A stretch of 64,000 bases of DNA from Polytrichum commune (GCA_950295325.1 OX485803.1:25783554-25847553), one strand, 5' to 3'. Positions 32,101 to 44,570 are shown, counted from the first letter of the stretch. Translations and numbers: made by a program. The notes: generated by a model not told the origin, from the letters alone.

Positions 32101-34858
32101 ACAATAGATATTATAGACGTGAGCTGTTACATGGGTTAGAGAGGTACGCACACTGGAGGTATTCGACCAAGTGGTAGTGAGCCAAGCAAACTTTGCTTTG
32201 CAAGCAGCAAAGCAACATCAATTGCGTTTTGAACACCTGCAACCATTACTGTATAAGATGCACACATACTACTCAAGGGTACTGAGAATCTCTTAGAAGC
32301 AGCAGGCAAAATCCAGAAATTAAGTCAATTTTTTGGAAAAGCTGACAAAATATTAAACAATAAAAAAATCTCAATAAGGGTAAGTCCTTAGATCTCAGGC
32401 TTACAATAAGGAGCTCATCTACTTGAGAAATAAAACCAAATGTCACTAGCCCCACTCAACCTCCCTACAATACTGTAGTATTTTCTGCAATATGCATAAT
32501 TATTTCATATTCAGACTGATGGACCCTGCAACTACCTGGTACTGCTCCAACAGCTCCAAACGCCCCAGTTTGCCCATCCATCACACTTGCATCACACTCT
32601 ACATGTCCCGCTTCTGTGAGATTTGAACCTTTCCCTGCATTTGTTACTTCATCATCCTGGAGATAGGTATCAACATCTATACAATTCAGACATGGATATG
32701 ATTACAAGAACAAACATACATAGTACCTGTCATAATTATTGAGACAAAAGAGTCAGATCTGCAAATGACATGTAGAATCAAAAGGCTTTAAGTCAAAACG
32801 CATCAAAAGCTGCCTCAAGTCGACCCTGGGGATTGGCTCCAGAACCCCATCTTGTAATTGTTTCTATTGTTCTTAACTGTTAGGTTTGTAACTAAGAGAA
32901 GAAGACAAGGACATCAGCAAGAAAGGAGGACAAGCACTAGGAGCTCCCAAAACTTAGGAATGCTGACCCACAAAATAACAGTATCTGGTTCTTCAAAACC
33001 AGCTTCTAGAACAGCCAAAGGAATCCCTTAGGTTTCAGTTTATGATCTCTGGAAAGCTAAAGACCTGGCAACTGAGCGGTACTTACCATATATGTTGTCA
33101 TACTTGACTACACAACAATTGAACTCACAGACCAGTCCAAAATGTGCTAAGTGCTAATCTCCTCCTAGAAGCTTGACCTTTCTGTCTAACCACAAAACTC
33201 AAATCTCTAAACACCAATGGATATATCTTTAAATGAAAAGTCATCTGTATGCAAGAACTCACCTCCAGCACTTTGATTGCTGCAGCAACGGCATCAAGGC
33301 TCATTCCTGACTCCTGAGAAACCATGCATTCAACAATACACAGACTTTTTAACTTCGTACAAGATACATGAGAAGAAAGGTGGCACTCTATTCACAATTT
33401 GGGAGGTAAAGGAATTGGATTCTGTGCTCCAAACATACGGAAGCATAGAAACGACAAAACCAAGAGGGAGATAGATACATCTAGCACATTCAGGTAGCCG
33501 TTCTTCACACTGTGTAGGGAGGACAACAAATTAGTGCCTACATTTTTCTCAAGAGGAAATGTCACTACGTAAACGTGTTCATGCTTTCATATTTAAATGT
33601 GCCATACATCTTTAAGATAGGTAACAGAATGGTCCATTTGTCGATGTATATAGCATAATCCAATGCTCATTAGATGGACCCCTCTCACAACACATCATTT
33701 GTTCACTTTCTTTGCTTCAGAAAGCTTCTCGTCTATCTCATTACCATATTACCAATCACGAAATGATAGGATTACAACGACGGGACAAGAGTCCGCATAT
33801 TCTATAACTCATTTAATTAACTAACAGCTCGGCACAACCCTGTTTCCACATATCACCTAAAAAACCTTCACACCATTGATACAAAGCAGCAATAGATGAC
33901 CGTGACATCATAGCCTCCATAGACGGAAGAGCGCAGGCCTTTTATCGTGGCATTACTATTATCGTTATTTACATGTCTGGTACTGAACATCATCACCTCC
34001 TACAAGAGGCACCTAGTCGTAGAGAGGGATATCACTGCAAAGTGAAGTGGCAAAATGGAGTACTGCAATACACCAACATTTTCCATATTGTACACATTTG
34101 AAGTGGCAGACAACCTCTTATATGAACTTATAAGCCCCTGCGTTAACGCACTTGATCACATACTCTAATTCGATGCGTCAGGTTCTCACTTAAACTGATG
34201 CATTGTTATTACCTAAGAGAGTATTGGGCAGCAGCCACACAGGCCCGGCGCATGGCAACCCAATATGCTTTCGCATTCGCAAGGCCGTGATAGCCGTAAT
34301 ACAACAACGTTTTCCACATTGCACACATTTGAAGTGGCAGACAACCTGAGTTTATAAACTTATAAGCTCCTGCTTTAACGCACTTGATAACATACTCTAA
34401 TTCGATGTGCGAGGTTCCCACTTACACTGATGCATTATTATTACCTGAGAGAGTATTGCGGCAGCAGCCACACAGGCCCGGCGCATGGCAAGTCGATAAG
34501 CTTTCGCATTCGCAAGGCCATGGTAACCTGCTCCGACATGAACAGCCACGAAATACAAATCCTTATTACCTCGGTGGCCCTCCACTCCACCACCACCACT
34601 ACGATCGTCCTCACATCCTCTCCCCTTCTTCTTAGCCCTCTTACAATGCGGTTCTTCTTCTTCCTCCTCGCCATGCACATTCACAAGAAGCTCCAGGACC
34701 TCAGGCGATGGCGACGGCATTGACAATGTCCCTAACCCCAGCGCCTCTCCTCCCAGCGTCAGCTTCTCCTTGCTAGGGCTTCGTCCCTCCCCGAACTCCG
34801 ATGTCGTCGACATCGCATGCCGTATACCAAAATGATCGCCACGTAACTGCGCTTGCAT
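29129..34858 (-). CDS. TASP1: Threonine aspartase (Taspase 1-like), 11 exons
   Basis: An Ntn-hydrolase of the asparaginase-2/Taspase family: a proenzyme that cleaves itself before a threonine and then cuts target proteins after aspartate. Exons (minus strand): 34858-34445, 33313-33263, 32656-32536, 32236-32152, 31924-31738, 31646-31541, 31123-30969, 30321-30164, 30057-29940, 29513-29409, 29254-29129. All joins are GT-AG and keep frame, giving 541 residues. Motifs: [12 protein letters not shown] (exon 1), [20 protein letters not shown] (exon 3), [11 protein letters not shown] (exon 5), [19 protein letters not shown] with the predicted catalytic Thr349 (exon 7), [13 protein letters not shown] and [16 protein letters not shown] (exon 8), [13 protein letters not shown] (exon 10). 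The N-terminus of about 100 residues is longer than usual; an in-frame ATG at 34813 is an alternative start. The exon 6/7 join and last exon are the least certain. The plant substrate is not known to me. Confidence 0.9.
34074..34540. repeat. 231-bp tandem duplication at exon 1/intron 1 boundary
   Basis: Two head-to-tail copies (about 34074-34306 and 34307-34540) share long blocks such as TTTGAAGTGGCAGACAACCT and CCACACAGGCCCGGCGCATG at an offset of 231-233 bp. The right copy contains the true 3' end of exon 1 and its splice donor (minus strand). The left copy lies within intron 1. Confidence 0.9.
34223..34300 (-). pseudogene. Duplicated fragment of threonine aspartase exon 1
   Basis: The left copy of the tandem duplication retains about 75 bp of exon 1, encoding [10 protein letters not shown] and [11 protein letters not shown] small deletion near the 3' end shifts the frame (the true exon reads AAILSQ; the copy reads QYSLR), and a substitution changes the RLAM part to WVAM. 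A GT donor is still present after it (CTTAG|GTAATAAC on the minus strand), so cryptic splicing is possible. Confidence 0.85.
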
Positions 34859-35104
34859 CGAGCCTACGTTCGACCCCAGGTCTTGCAGGCAGCCACGAAG
34901 GGAGGAGCCATGGTCATCTCACGCCATGGCCAAACCCCTGTATCGACAACTGTTTCCAGCTGAAGAAGCTCGCTCCACACAACAATTCACATGACAACGC
35001 GCATATTGAAATGACCGGCTGCGACGTGCCGTTTCGGAAAGCCACTCTCCTTGATGATGCTCGACGCCGTGTGGTGCTACGCGAGCTCCCTCTCTTTCTT
35101 CCTA
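34859..35104 (-). promoter_or_regulatory. Probable promoter / 5' UTR region of threonine aspartase gene
   Basis: Sequence immediately upstream of the first ATG of the minus-strand gene, less AT-rich than the intergenic background. No TATA box or transcription start could be assigned. Open frames here on both strands show no known motif. Confidence 0.35.
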
Positions 35105-35760
35105 CAAGCTCCGATGACGTGAGGACGACGCCATGGCCACTATGGCCAGGCAGCACTCGCCCATATCTACCCAAGGCGCACATTTCACCGACTCCTCTCT
35201 CTCTCTCTCCTCTCTCTCTCCTGCACAGTACCATCCTCCTTCCTCTTCTCCTCAATCTACGACTGAGGAAGATCTAGATGAAGATTTCTCTTAAAACTTG
35301 TCTCAAATGTTCCCCACACATGATTTTCAGTGCACTTCACGGCCACGGGGGACTCTCCCAAAATGTACGAAATAGATACATTTCATGGACTCCCCTCACG
35401 CGCGCGCGCGCGCGCTCTCCTGGTTGTCTGCCGCTTCGTCCCATCTATGAAATACGTAGATCTTGACAAAGATTCTACCTGAAAACTTTGTCTCTATGTC
35501 TCTGATTTTAGTGCACTCCGTGCCCCCACCATGGCCACGCAGCACTCTCTGTAAATGTAACGGGAATGAACACTTAGAACTCCTCCACACGCGCGCTCGC
35601 CATATCCTCCTCTTCGTTGTAATCTACGAATTTTGAAGATCTGAACAAGGATTTTACATTAAACTCCTGTCAAATGTCCCTGTCGTGGTGATTCTCAGTG
35701 ACCTTTGTGCACGTGGATTCCATGGATCTACGTTTTGAAGATTCGGGTCAATGGCGAACG
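35105..35760. repeat. Diverged ~190-bp tandem repeats upstream of threonine aspartase gene
   Basis: A unit recurs at offsets of about 180-200 bp. CATGGCCAC with GGCAGCACTC appears near 35139, CACGGCCACGGGGGACTCTC near 35339 and CATGGCCACGCAGCACTCTC near 35530. GATCT(A/T)GA with AAGATT appears near 35270, 35458 and 35638. One unit ends in a (CG)n run at about 35398-35415. The array begins about 250 bp from the start codon, so it may affect transcription of that gene. Confidence 0.7.
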
Positions 35761-35930
35761 ATTTAGCTTAAACAATGCGCAAATGATGTATTAAAAACAG
35801 ATTGTGTGCAATTTAGTGTTATCTTCCCAATCTAAAGAAAGGCTTCAATCATTTGCCAACTATGCATGCATGTTTAGATTATTTTTCATCTAATTTACAC
35901 ATGGCCTCCGAACAGGCCATCTACATAATA

Positions 35931-36291
35931 CACTCTAACCTCCGTAATATCACGCTTGTGGCAACCAAAGTGCACGTGATATTAAGGAGTTTATGTAGTG
36001 TTAACATGGATGTGTGATAATAGAGAATTAGTGTAGCATGTGACATTATGGAATTGTACAAAGTCAACATTGCAATAATGACAGTACTTACAATTGATGG
36101 CAACATGATGTGTGCAAGCATGTGGTTTGAATTCTTTAATGGGTTTTTTTAATGTCAACACCCATGATATATGGGAGGGAAACGTGATAACAAGGAGTGA
36201 GATTTAAACTAAGACCAACCATTTACTCAAGGTTTCAGGATATAACAAAAAGAGTGATAGTAAGGAGGTTGATATTATGGAGTTTAACGTG
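35931..36291. mobile_element. TA-flanked MITE, family Q, copy 2
   Basis: A 361-bp element with ends CACTCTAACCTCCGTAATAT and, on the right, the complement of CACGTTAAACTCCATAATAT. TA flanks it on both sides (35929-35930, 36292-36293). It is homologous in opposite orientation to 21783-22266, sharing GTGGCAACCAAAGTGCA and AGAATTAGTGTAGCATGTGA. Confidence 0.75.
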
Positions 36292-36293
36292 TA

Positions 36294-37217
36294 CCGTATT
36301 TGGAGGGAAACTATCTCATGAGCAGTGAGTGGTGAGTGGTGAGCGATGAACTATGAACAGTAACACTTGAGCAGTGAGCGGTAACATACGAGCAATGAAT
36401 CCAAATTTATAAAACATGCATAGGTTTAGGGTTCCTAATCTAAATTGGGCACTTTATTAATGGCATGTTTCATCGTAATTTGCAAAAAATCGAAAGATGC
36501 AAGAGTGAAGGGGGCCTAAACCATGGATCATTTAGAATGCTTCAGTCTTTTGTTGAAATTTATGATAAGAATCCAATCCAATGCATGCCATTCACTAACA
36601 TTCTTAAACATGCGGTGCAACACAACACTTGCAACAATACTCACACTCTACAAAACCTACAAGTTCGAGTAGTTGCATGACCTCGTTGTAAATATACATA
36701 GGTGTGTGAATGCTTGTCAATCTCGTAGTCCATCTTGCACAAAAATCTAAACATGTAATAAAGATGTTTTCAAATACATTCATTTCCCGTTCTTTCCCAA
36801 AGCATGAGATGACGATTTTGTAAAGATTGAGCATGTGCAATGCGGGATGTCACCAATTGTGACATGGTATGTGATATCCTCCTTGGAAATGATGTTAATT
36901 ATCACTCCAAAGTTTGGGTACAAAATGGAAGTGATTTCAACGACATAATAATTGCTCATGAATCCAACGCTCTCCCTTCTTTATTGTGATCCACCGCCAA
37001 TGCTCTTGGATTGCAATGCCTAAATGTAGGATGGATGTCTGGGTTGGGGGGGGGACCGGAAATGCAATTGAGGAATGGGGAGGGTCGCAATTGTTGAAAG
37101 CCTTCAATGAAGGGATATTGCCTCCCTCTACTACATTTCAAATCCAGCTTCCTCGAGTGCCAACACATCCACCCTCGATAGATTGGTTCCTATCTACACC
37201 AGCCAAGTGTTGAGCAC
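36294..37217. other. Intergenic, no gene seen
   Basis: Contains a degenerate GAGCAGTGAG-type direct repeat near 36320-36385 and a G run near 37046. No supported gene. Confidence 0.5.
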
Positions 37218-37918
37218 GGGGCAGACGTTAAGTCCCCCCCCCCCACTTTTCGGGGGAGGAATATTAGGGCAAGGGCAACCGCCCGTCAGATTTTGTAGAC
37301 CCGACCGAAAATTGTTGCCCGCCGCCCGACTTCGAAAAAACTATTGTCCTTGCATTCTTGAAGGCCACTTATCCACAAATCCCATATTGAGTGCACTTCA
37401 TTTTCAAGGTCCCAAATCCAATATATATGTTCACTTCCATTGAGCAAATAATCAATTGACTGAATTTCATTTTCAAAGTGAAACCGCCAATGAAGCATGT
37501 AATTAACTCTGAAGTCAAAAATATTACAAAATCCTCATTAGCACCGAGGTTATAGTTTTTGTGACTTACCATTGAAAGGGACTATGTCATTCTAAAATGA
37601 ACTAAAATTAATGATTTATTCTTAATGTTTTATATTTTATAGTTAATACCTTCTACTATCACAAAGTTTTCATATGCATTTAAACTAGTTAAGTAAGATT
37701 GAATGCAACGAAGTCTAATAAATTTTGATTAATTTTGATTAAGCCTAATTAAATCAGGATATATGCTTACCAAAATAATTAATCCTAATTAATTATAAAT
37801 TTTACTTACTAGAATTAATCATGATTTAATGGAATTAATTCTAGTAAGTAAGTTATATAATTAATTAGTCTTAATTATTTTGGTAAGCATATTTTCGTGG
37901 GGGGAACTTAACGTTCAC
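37218..37918. mobile_element. Inverted-repeat element with internal 60-bp-arm palindrome
   Basis: The ends carry AGACGTTAAGTCCCCCC (left) and the complement of GAACGTTAAGTTCCCCCC (right), with further partial GAGCAC similarity outside. Near the right end, 37761-37892 is a strong palindrome: ATATGCTTACCAAAATAATT and onward is inverted with very few mismatches around a spacer of about 11 bp. Non-coding. Target duplication not resolved. Confidence 0.6.
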
Positions 37919-38091
37919 TTGAGCACAATAGGCCAATCCAACACATGCTTCCTCTTGCTAGCACTTACACAATGTTTGATGTTGTTTGAGCAAAACAAAA
38001 ACTCATATTCCACATTGTTGGTGGAACGAAATTCCTTCTTCAACCCTTTGTAAGTTGGAGCAAGAGCGCCATGCTTGCCAATAGCACAGGG

Positions 38092-38490
38092 AGGTCACTT
38101 CATTGTCAAGTTGACACCACGTGCAGACAAAGTTTGCTACCCCTATATTACATGCCATATATAATTTTCAATTTTATGATATTTTTTCTACATATACATA
38201 ACCATTGATAGTATCTTTTGTATACTTTTTTGAAATTTTTAGTCATCTTTTATTTTTGTAGTAATTGTTTTAGTTCAATTATGTGTCATTCTAGTTAGAA
38301 ATGGTATGTTTTATGAAAAAAACAAATCATCAAATTTAGTTACCACTTTTAACTATGTCATAGGTACTATGTATATCTACTCATGAAAAAAATTTGATAA
38401 AATTTTGACCCATTTTGGTGGTGCAACTTACCAAAAGAAGATTTTTTTTGGTCGCACGTGGTGTTCAACTTGACAATGGAGTGATCTACC
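38092..38490. mobile_element. MITE with ~35-bp inverted repeats
   Basis: The left end AGGTCACTTCATTGTCAAGT followed by TGACACCACGTGC is inverted at about 38451-38490 (GCACGTGGTGTTCAACTTGA then CAATGGAGTGATCTACC). The element is about 400 bp, AT-rich and non-coding. Superfamily open. Confidence 0.65.
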
Positions 38491-39006
38491 CGTGGCCAAT
38501 AGTGACTTTTGCGTTGCATTAAAAATTTGTATCAGTTTGCATTGCCCAACATTTTTTTGTATGAGTTGGATGACAATCTAGCAATGTGTCAATTAGAAGC
38601 AATACAATCAGTCTCTAATACACCTGTAATATAAACCACATTATGCTCCACTATGCGTTGTCGAGTTGCCTGGGTGTTAGGGTGAGGAATGAAGTAATCT
38701 ACTTTGGCAATTCAATGATAATCATAACCGACACCCGATGGCAGGTTGAGTTTTCGTTTGGTGGACCCAAACAACTCAAACATTTCCAATACACAATCCA
38801 AGATGTTAATGTCTTATGCCCTTGGGTAAAACGTTATGACATCAACCCAAAAAAAATCCTAGAAACAAGATTTCAACTAGGACTACACCAAATCCTTCTA
38901 GACCAATTCTCCAACCGCACCATCGCTCCCCCCCCCCCTTCCCCTCGATTGAATGTTGTCCCAAATGTCTTAGTTTGTGACACATGACATTCAAAAATTG
39001 GGCTAG
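38491..39006. other. Intergenic, no gene seen
   Basis: A 114-codon frame (38643-38987) has no recognisable domain. A C run lies at about 38930-38938. Confidence 0.45.
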
Positions 39007-39403
39007 CTACATCAAATATTATAAGTAGTGTCGCCAATTCTATCTGTCTTGCTCAATACTAATTGTAAACCGCCTATGTAGTGTCACCAACACTGAGTGT
39101 AAACCTAATTAACATTATTTGTCATTCCTTGTAAAATATTTGAGTGTCATGGATTTAGAATGTTGCAATTGTTGACACTCACTATGTGATTTTTCATCCA
39201 AAATTCCATCATCCATGACAATATATTCATCACAAAAATGCTAGGATGTAGAGTATGCCAAATTGTCATTCAATAATCGACATTTGGATGAACGAAAAGT
39301 AAGTTGGGATGACAATACCCGTAAATTTATTCATAAAGAGTGTTATTAGAAAAGTTACTAGAGTGACATAGAATACCATATGACACTACAATTTTTAGTG
39401 TAG
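39007..39403. mobile_element. MITE family P (long form), copy 5, uninterrupted
   Basis: About 397 bp, starting CTACATCAAATATTATAAGT and ending in the complement of CTACACTAAAAATTGTAGTG. This copy is intact and serves as the empty-site reference for the interrupted copies at 21752-22607 and 50129-51574. Confidence 0.75.
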
Positions 39404-39756
39404 TGACATTCTAGATAGTTTTTATTTAGTTAGTTAGTTGTATATTCTACATATAATACCATTATTTGGCCTAAATGAATACAATGTGATTTTTTTTAAA
39501 AAAACCCGTAAAATTATAAAGGCACAAATCGAACTGCCAAAAGTTTCGATAAGAGCATTTTTGTGTTTTGGTTAAGAAAAACGTGTGTTACTAGATTGTA
39601 AATAACATAACATACAATCTTCACAAACAAGACCACGATTAGTATCCCCCACATAATGATGTATGATAATGACACACAATCTCAAAATTACATATTTACC
39701 ATCCTATTCTATCTCTTGCCTTATAAGAAATCATATGTATGATCACTAGTAGAAAA

Positions 39757-39856
39757 CTATGCCCAAAAAAACTTTTGAGCAATCACTAAACGACTACAGA
39801 TCATGCTACAAAAAAAGAACCGCAACCGATTTCAGCTGTAGTTTTTTTGGGCACAG
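39757..39856. mobile_element. Small inverted-repeat element
   Basis: About 100 bp bounded by ACTATGCCCAAAAAAAC and the complement of ACTGTGCCCAAAAAAAC (one mismatch in 17). The left flank CACTAGTAGAAAA resembles tips of CACTA-type MITEs, but the right counterpart is missing, so it may be truncated. Confidence 0.5.
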
Positions 39857-40659
39857 TATTTGGACCCAAAATAAACATCTTTATCTTTGCACCCACTTCA
39901 CTTAGGATATTATATACATCACAATTAAGCCAACTTAAAGAGGGTCTTAGAAAAAGCTAGTATGATATTTGGAATGGAGGTCGAGACAAAAATGATCACG
40001 TTAAGAATATTTACAACATGTTTAGCTTTTATGTGATTTTTTGCAGTGTACTATAAAAACATAACACTTCTAGTAACTTAGTTTTTTTTTGATTTGGCAC
40101 AAATTGAAAATTCAATTGCAAGAAGGAACCACTTCTAGTAACTTAGAAATGCGAATGGATATAATTAACACAATTTTGAAGGTTGGAGATTTGTAATACT
40201 CGAGGAAGTCATATGGTAATGAAACAACAACTAAATCCATCAACTTGGAAGATTGAACATGGCTTGCTTTTGAAAACACATACAAGTTGGTCAATTATAG
40301 TGTTGCATCATTTTCAAATCGATCTAAGTCTATCAATAATCTTAAAATGGGCATTACAAGAATTAAAAGGCCCCTTGATGACTATTGACTCCTTCCAAAA
40401 GGTGAGTGTTGAAAAACTTATGTTTGGACCTATGTACGTGTTTTGCAAGTGCGAAACCTAAAGACCTAAATTCTCCAACCTTGAGTTTTACTTGTTAGTT
40501 GTGAAAGGTGTGATTTGTGTAGCAATTGGTCATTATAAAGGAGATGGTCCTATTATCATAATTTGAGGTGGTTGATTAGTATTAATGGGGTCATTATATA
40601 TTTTGTGTAGAGAACTCTTTTGTAAATTGGATAGGTGTGTGTATGTGTTCATTTATTGG
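39857..40659. other. Intergenic, no gene seen
   Basis: AT-rich; no supported gene or element. Confidence 0.5.
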
Positions 40660-41690
40660 AAATGAATGAAGAAGAATCAATGCATGAAAAAAAATGTAAC
40701 ATTAAGATATATGCACTAACTAGTATTACGTGCACACTATACCAAAATATAAAAATTAATCGTATTATCAAGCTTAACTTAGGGTACGAAATGCTAGGAA
40801 TGGTGGTTAGGATGTTGATTGTAGCACATGCTCTCAGTCGATACCCTCACCAAGACATTTTAAACTCACTTACAAAGTGGAATGTAATTTAACAATCTTG
40901 TATGGTAGTTTTAAGCTTGGCATTATTATAATTTGATGTTGCCAATTTAAGTGTTTAGATTTTCCAAATGAAGTGACACAATAAAGATCATAATGTTGTG
41001 CAAAAAAATATGTGTAGGGTTTTCAACAATAAAAATGATAAAAAACAAAATTCAATAGAATTCCGAAGATACTAGCAATCCAACAAACAAGGTGGATTAA
41101 CAATAAGCAACATTAAAAAAAATTCAACAATTGATATTAATTGATTGGCCAACTTAACAAAAAGATCCAAAAGCCACATTGTGGACATCCTCTCACCCAT
41201 TGCGGCTCCATCATTTTGGAAAAATAGAAATCGAATCTCATTACCGTTGCTCTCTAGCAGCTTGGGCATAAAATTAAAAAAAATTAAAGGTGGCTAAATT
41301 CATGGGAAATTAATTTCATTTAGTGTCCAAAAGAAGAAGAAATAACATTCAAAGAGTGCCTAAAATCACAACAATACAAGTGACATTCACTGGAATCCAA
41401 CAAAGATGAAATTAGGAAAACCATTCATGAATTATAGAAATGACTTGGATGAATGTCTAACTTATTTTAATCCACTTCTTGAATCTGCCCAATTTTAGAA
41501 AAAAACAAATTGTTTGGGTTGCCTAACCTACTTTCACATTTTAATTAATTATTAGGCAAAAAAAAATACTCGTGCTGCTAGAGAGCTATGGTATGTTCAC
41601 ATGATTTCCTCCTTTCTTTGAGTAAGGGACAAAAAAGGTATGCTCGCCAAATTGCAACCCACCATGTAAAACAACCCCCCCCCCCATCCC
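40660..41690. repeat. Dispersed repeat pair, copy 1
   Basis: Homologous in the same orientation to 48660-49400: ACATGCTCTCA(G/A)T, TGGAATGTAATTTAACAA, GATCCAAAAGCCACAT and ACTAGTA(T/C)TACGT blocks occur in the same order. Diverged, with indels. Non-coding; possibly remnants of one older element. Confidence 0.6.
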
Positions 41691-43818
41691 AACGAACTCA
41701 TATGGAATTTGTAACCATATAAACTTACATAAACATCATGCATCCTCAACCTCTTTCGAATACAATAACATACTTAATATATTGATCATCAATGTCATGG
41801 TTGACTACAACTTTGAGTTCTCATCGATATAAGAAAATATCTCAAACATGATTCAAAAAATTGTACAAGCTTCCAAATATGAATTCGAGACTTGATGAGG
41901 ACTCGTACGAGTCACGTTTTTAAGGCACACGTTGAGGGGCCTACATCGAGCCCCTTATACTTTCGAGTGGTAAACCCAAAGAAAAAGAAACTATAAAATA
42001 TAGAATGATCCGGAGGCACTTTAATGATCACCATTCATAGTTAATGCAAGGACCGGAATCTAGGAAGATTAGACATGATGATTACCGAGTGTTGGATGGT
42101 GTTGGTTAGGTCACTTATTAGAAACGGTACATCCAAAGCCACTTGATTCATATATGATTATGACACGAGGGAAATTATTACAACTACATGTGTATTGTAG
42201 CGTTCGATCGACAACGGAAATATGTACACAAGTGTGTAAGAGAAGGAGTTATAAAAGAACACCCTAGTCTAATCAATGGCTTGGATCAAATCATTGCCTT
42301 TGGTGCAATTATATTGTTTAATCTACATTTTGGATTCAAATTTTGAGGAGGTTGAGATTCATTGACGAAAGGCAAATCAAGGTCGTATTGAAGTGGTTCA
42401 TTCATGTTACCAAGTGTGTTGTTGAGATCATTACTTTGACCACACGAAATCGAATCGTTGTTTTGAATTCAAAACTTCACGAAAACAATGTCTCTCCGGC
42501 CTACAATAGATAGAGTGCATCATAGTCTTGCATGATACACTCTACCTTGATATTGACTAATAGTGTGGTATAAGAGACAAATTTGAAGGAAGAAAAGAGA
42601 AAGACATATCTTTGTGATTTTTTTTAGTTTAGTTTAATGTAATGTAATTATCCATTTTTATTTTATTTTGATTATTCCTTTTCCCCCACTACCTATGTGC
42701 TTTTTTTGTGGTGACTTCTTCAAGAGAGCACTCCTTGCCTATAAGGTAAGCTTGACCATGTGAAAAGGCACGAAATGCTCCTATCCTTGTAGTTCACATC
42801 GGTTTTAAGACAACTCAATGTAATATGACGTTCAATTTTGTGATGTTCTCAATCTGAGAAATTTCTTTGTTTTCCATGTTTTGTAGTTCAAAAATCTCCC
42901 CACAATGCTTGGTTCACAATAATAACACAACAACACTTGGTAAAGTGATACTTTACATATACTTGTATCTTATGTGTTTATTTTGGAACCTTTTACCATT
43001 CCATCATACACCATTTTATTAATTTATATAATACTTTGTCTTTTTTGGCACACGTGTTATAGTTATGCTCCGTAACCCGCTTTAGGTTGATACTCGAGGA
43101 ACAAATAGTGAACCTAACAAATGTTGGAAGATTAATGAACCATTTGAGGTTAGTGGGCCACTCCAACAATTAGTTTGCCACTTGAGATTAGCGAACTCCA
43201 TTTTGGGACTAGTCGACCTAGTGCCACTTAGATAGTTAATGGGCCACCCACATGAAGGTAATAGGAGGTGGAGAAGGATGGAGGCCAATAAATGATGTAT
43301 GTGCAAGTTCTTTTAATTTCTTCATCCCTAGAGAGTGCAAATGTAGATCCTAGAGTTCAATCTACCAATTTGAATGTAAATGAAGACGAAGGTTATATGT
43401 TTTGCTTTCACTACATATAAAGTGAGGACTAATGTTAGCTCGCCTTATTAATGAAGTCATAGGATATCAAGAGCAAGGGTCCTTTGCATCTTCGTTTTTA
43501 TAAATACACAAGCTATTGATTTAACTTTCTTTACAAAAGTGTATATCAGTATAGCTATTTGAGTATTGTTACAAAGTGAATTTGGTTGCGTATGATATCT
43601 AAAGTGTAAGATGGTACAAAGAGAGTTCTTGAGGTGAAGAGAGAGAGAGATCTTAATGAGTTGAAATTTGTTATAAGCGATGATTACATGCGAGGAAGAA
43701 TGCTTAGAAATGCGAGAAAAATCATTGAGGAGTGCAAGGAGGAAATATTGACATGTAGAGTGATTGATTGCGTGTGTAAGGGATAGATGGGCAACATGTG
43801 AGTCGATGGATAATGTGC
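41691..43818. other. Intergenic, no gene seen
   Basis: AT-rich, no supported gene. The 131-codon frame on the minus strand (43457-43852) has no known motif and overlaps the edge of a MITE. Confidence 0.45.
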
Positions 43819-43821
43819 TAA

Positions 43822-43980
43822 TAGCCCACTCACACTTACTGGTGTGGGCCACCAGTGTACAGTTCCTACCAACACTGGTTACATTCAGTGGTTGTCATCA
43901 GCTATACCAATTCTAAAAGTGGCCCTTGCTGGTAGGAACTGTTCACTGGTGCCCCCGCACTATTAAGTGTGGGTGGGCTA
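43822..43980. mobile_element. 159-bp MITE with 3-bp TAA duplication
   Basis: A hairpin element with arms of about 52 bp (TAGCCCACTCACACTTACTG on the left, complement TAGCCCACCCACACTTAATA on the right). It is flanked by TAA at 43819-43821 and 43981-43983. TAA is a TWA-type site typical of PIF/Harbinger insertions. Non-coding. Confidence 0.75.
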
Positions 43981-44138
43981 TAAGACAATACAATTGCAAA
44001 AACGGTGAGGATGTGTAATCGAAAAGGAAACGAGAGGAGGAAACAAGAAGCATGCAATTGGCATAAGGATAAACTATTGTTCAACTACTTCTCTCTTACT
44101 TAATTGCCAATACTTTCCATTATCTTAGGTCTCTAAAC

Positions 44139-44322
44139 ATACATAACACTACTAAGCAGTGTGCGTTTGTTCATGTGGGCCACGAGAACTCGATCATGGG
44201 ATGCCCCAACCTAATGCAAGGAGACTCAGATTGAGTTTGAATTTGCACTAGGTTGGGGCATCTCATGATTATATTCTCAAGGCCCACATGAACGAATGCA
44301 CATTGCTTAATAATGTTGTGTA
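44139..44322. repeat. ~85-bp-arm hairpin, probable MITE
   Basis: TTCATGTGGGCC followed by GGGATGCCCCAACCTAATGC on the left is inverted on the right (GCACTAGGTTGGGGCATCTC then GGCCCACATGAA). The loop is about 20-30 bp. Pairing continues outward to about 44139 and 44322. No convincing target duplication. A transcript would give an extended hairpin RNA. Confidence 0.7.
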
Positions 44323-44570
44323 CATCATTGAAGGAGGTAATTGAATCAATGAGCACTAATTACACACACATAAGCTACCACATGTAATTGATGCATTTGA
44401 AGTCACCAAACTATTTAAATCATAAGTCACGAGTATACTTCAAACACTTACAATATTTTAGACTATTGCTTCATGTATAAATGAAAGCAATCAATCTTGC
44501 AATATTCAAGAAGTCCAATAACTATAACTTGAGTTTGAGTATCTCATTTAATGAGGGTGGGCTAATAGTG

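Noticed and set aside
36986..37213. Possible DDE transposase fragment
   Set aside because: I could not find catalytic motifs in any frame; the similarity was impressionistic.
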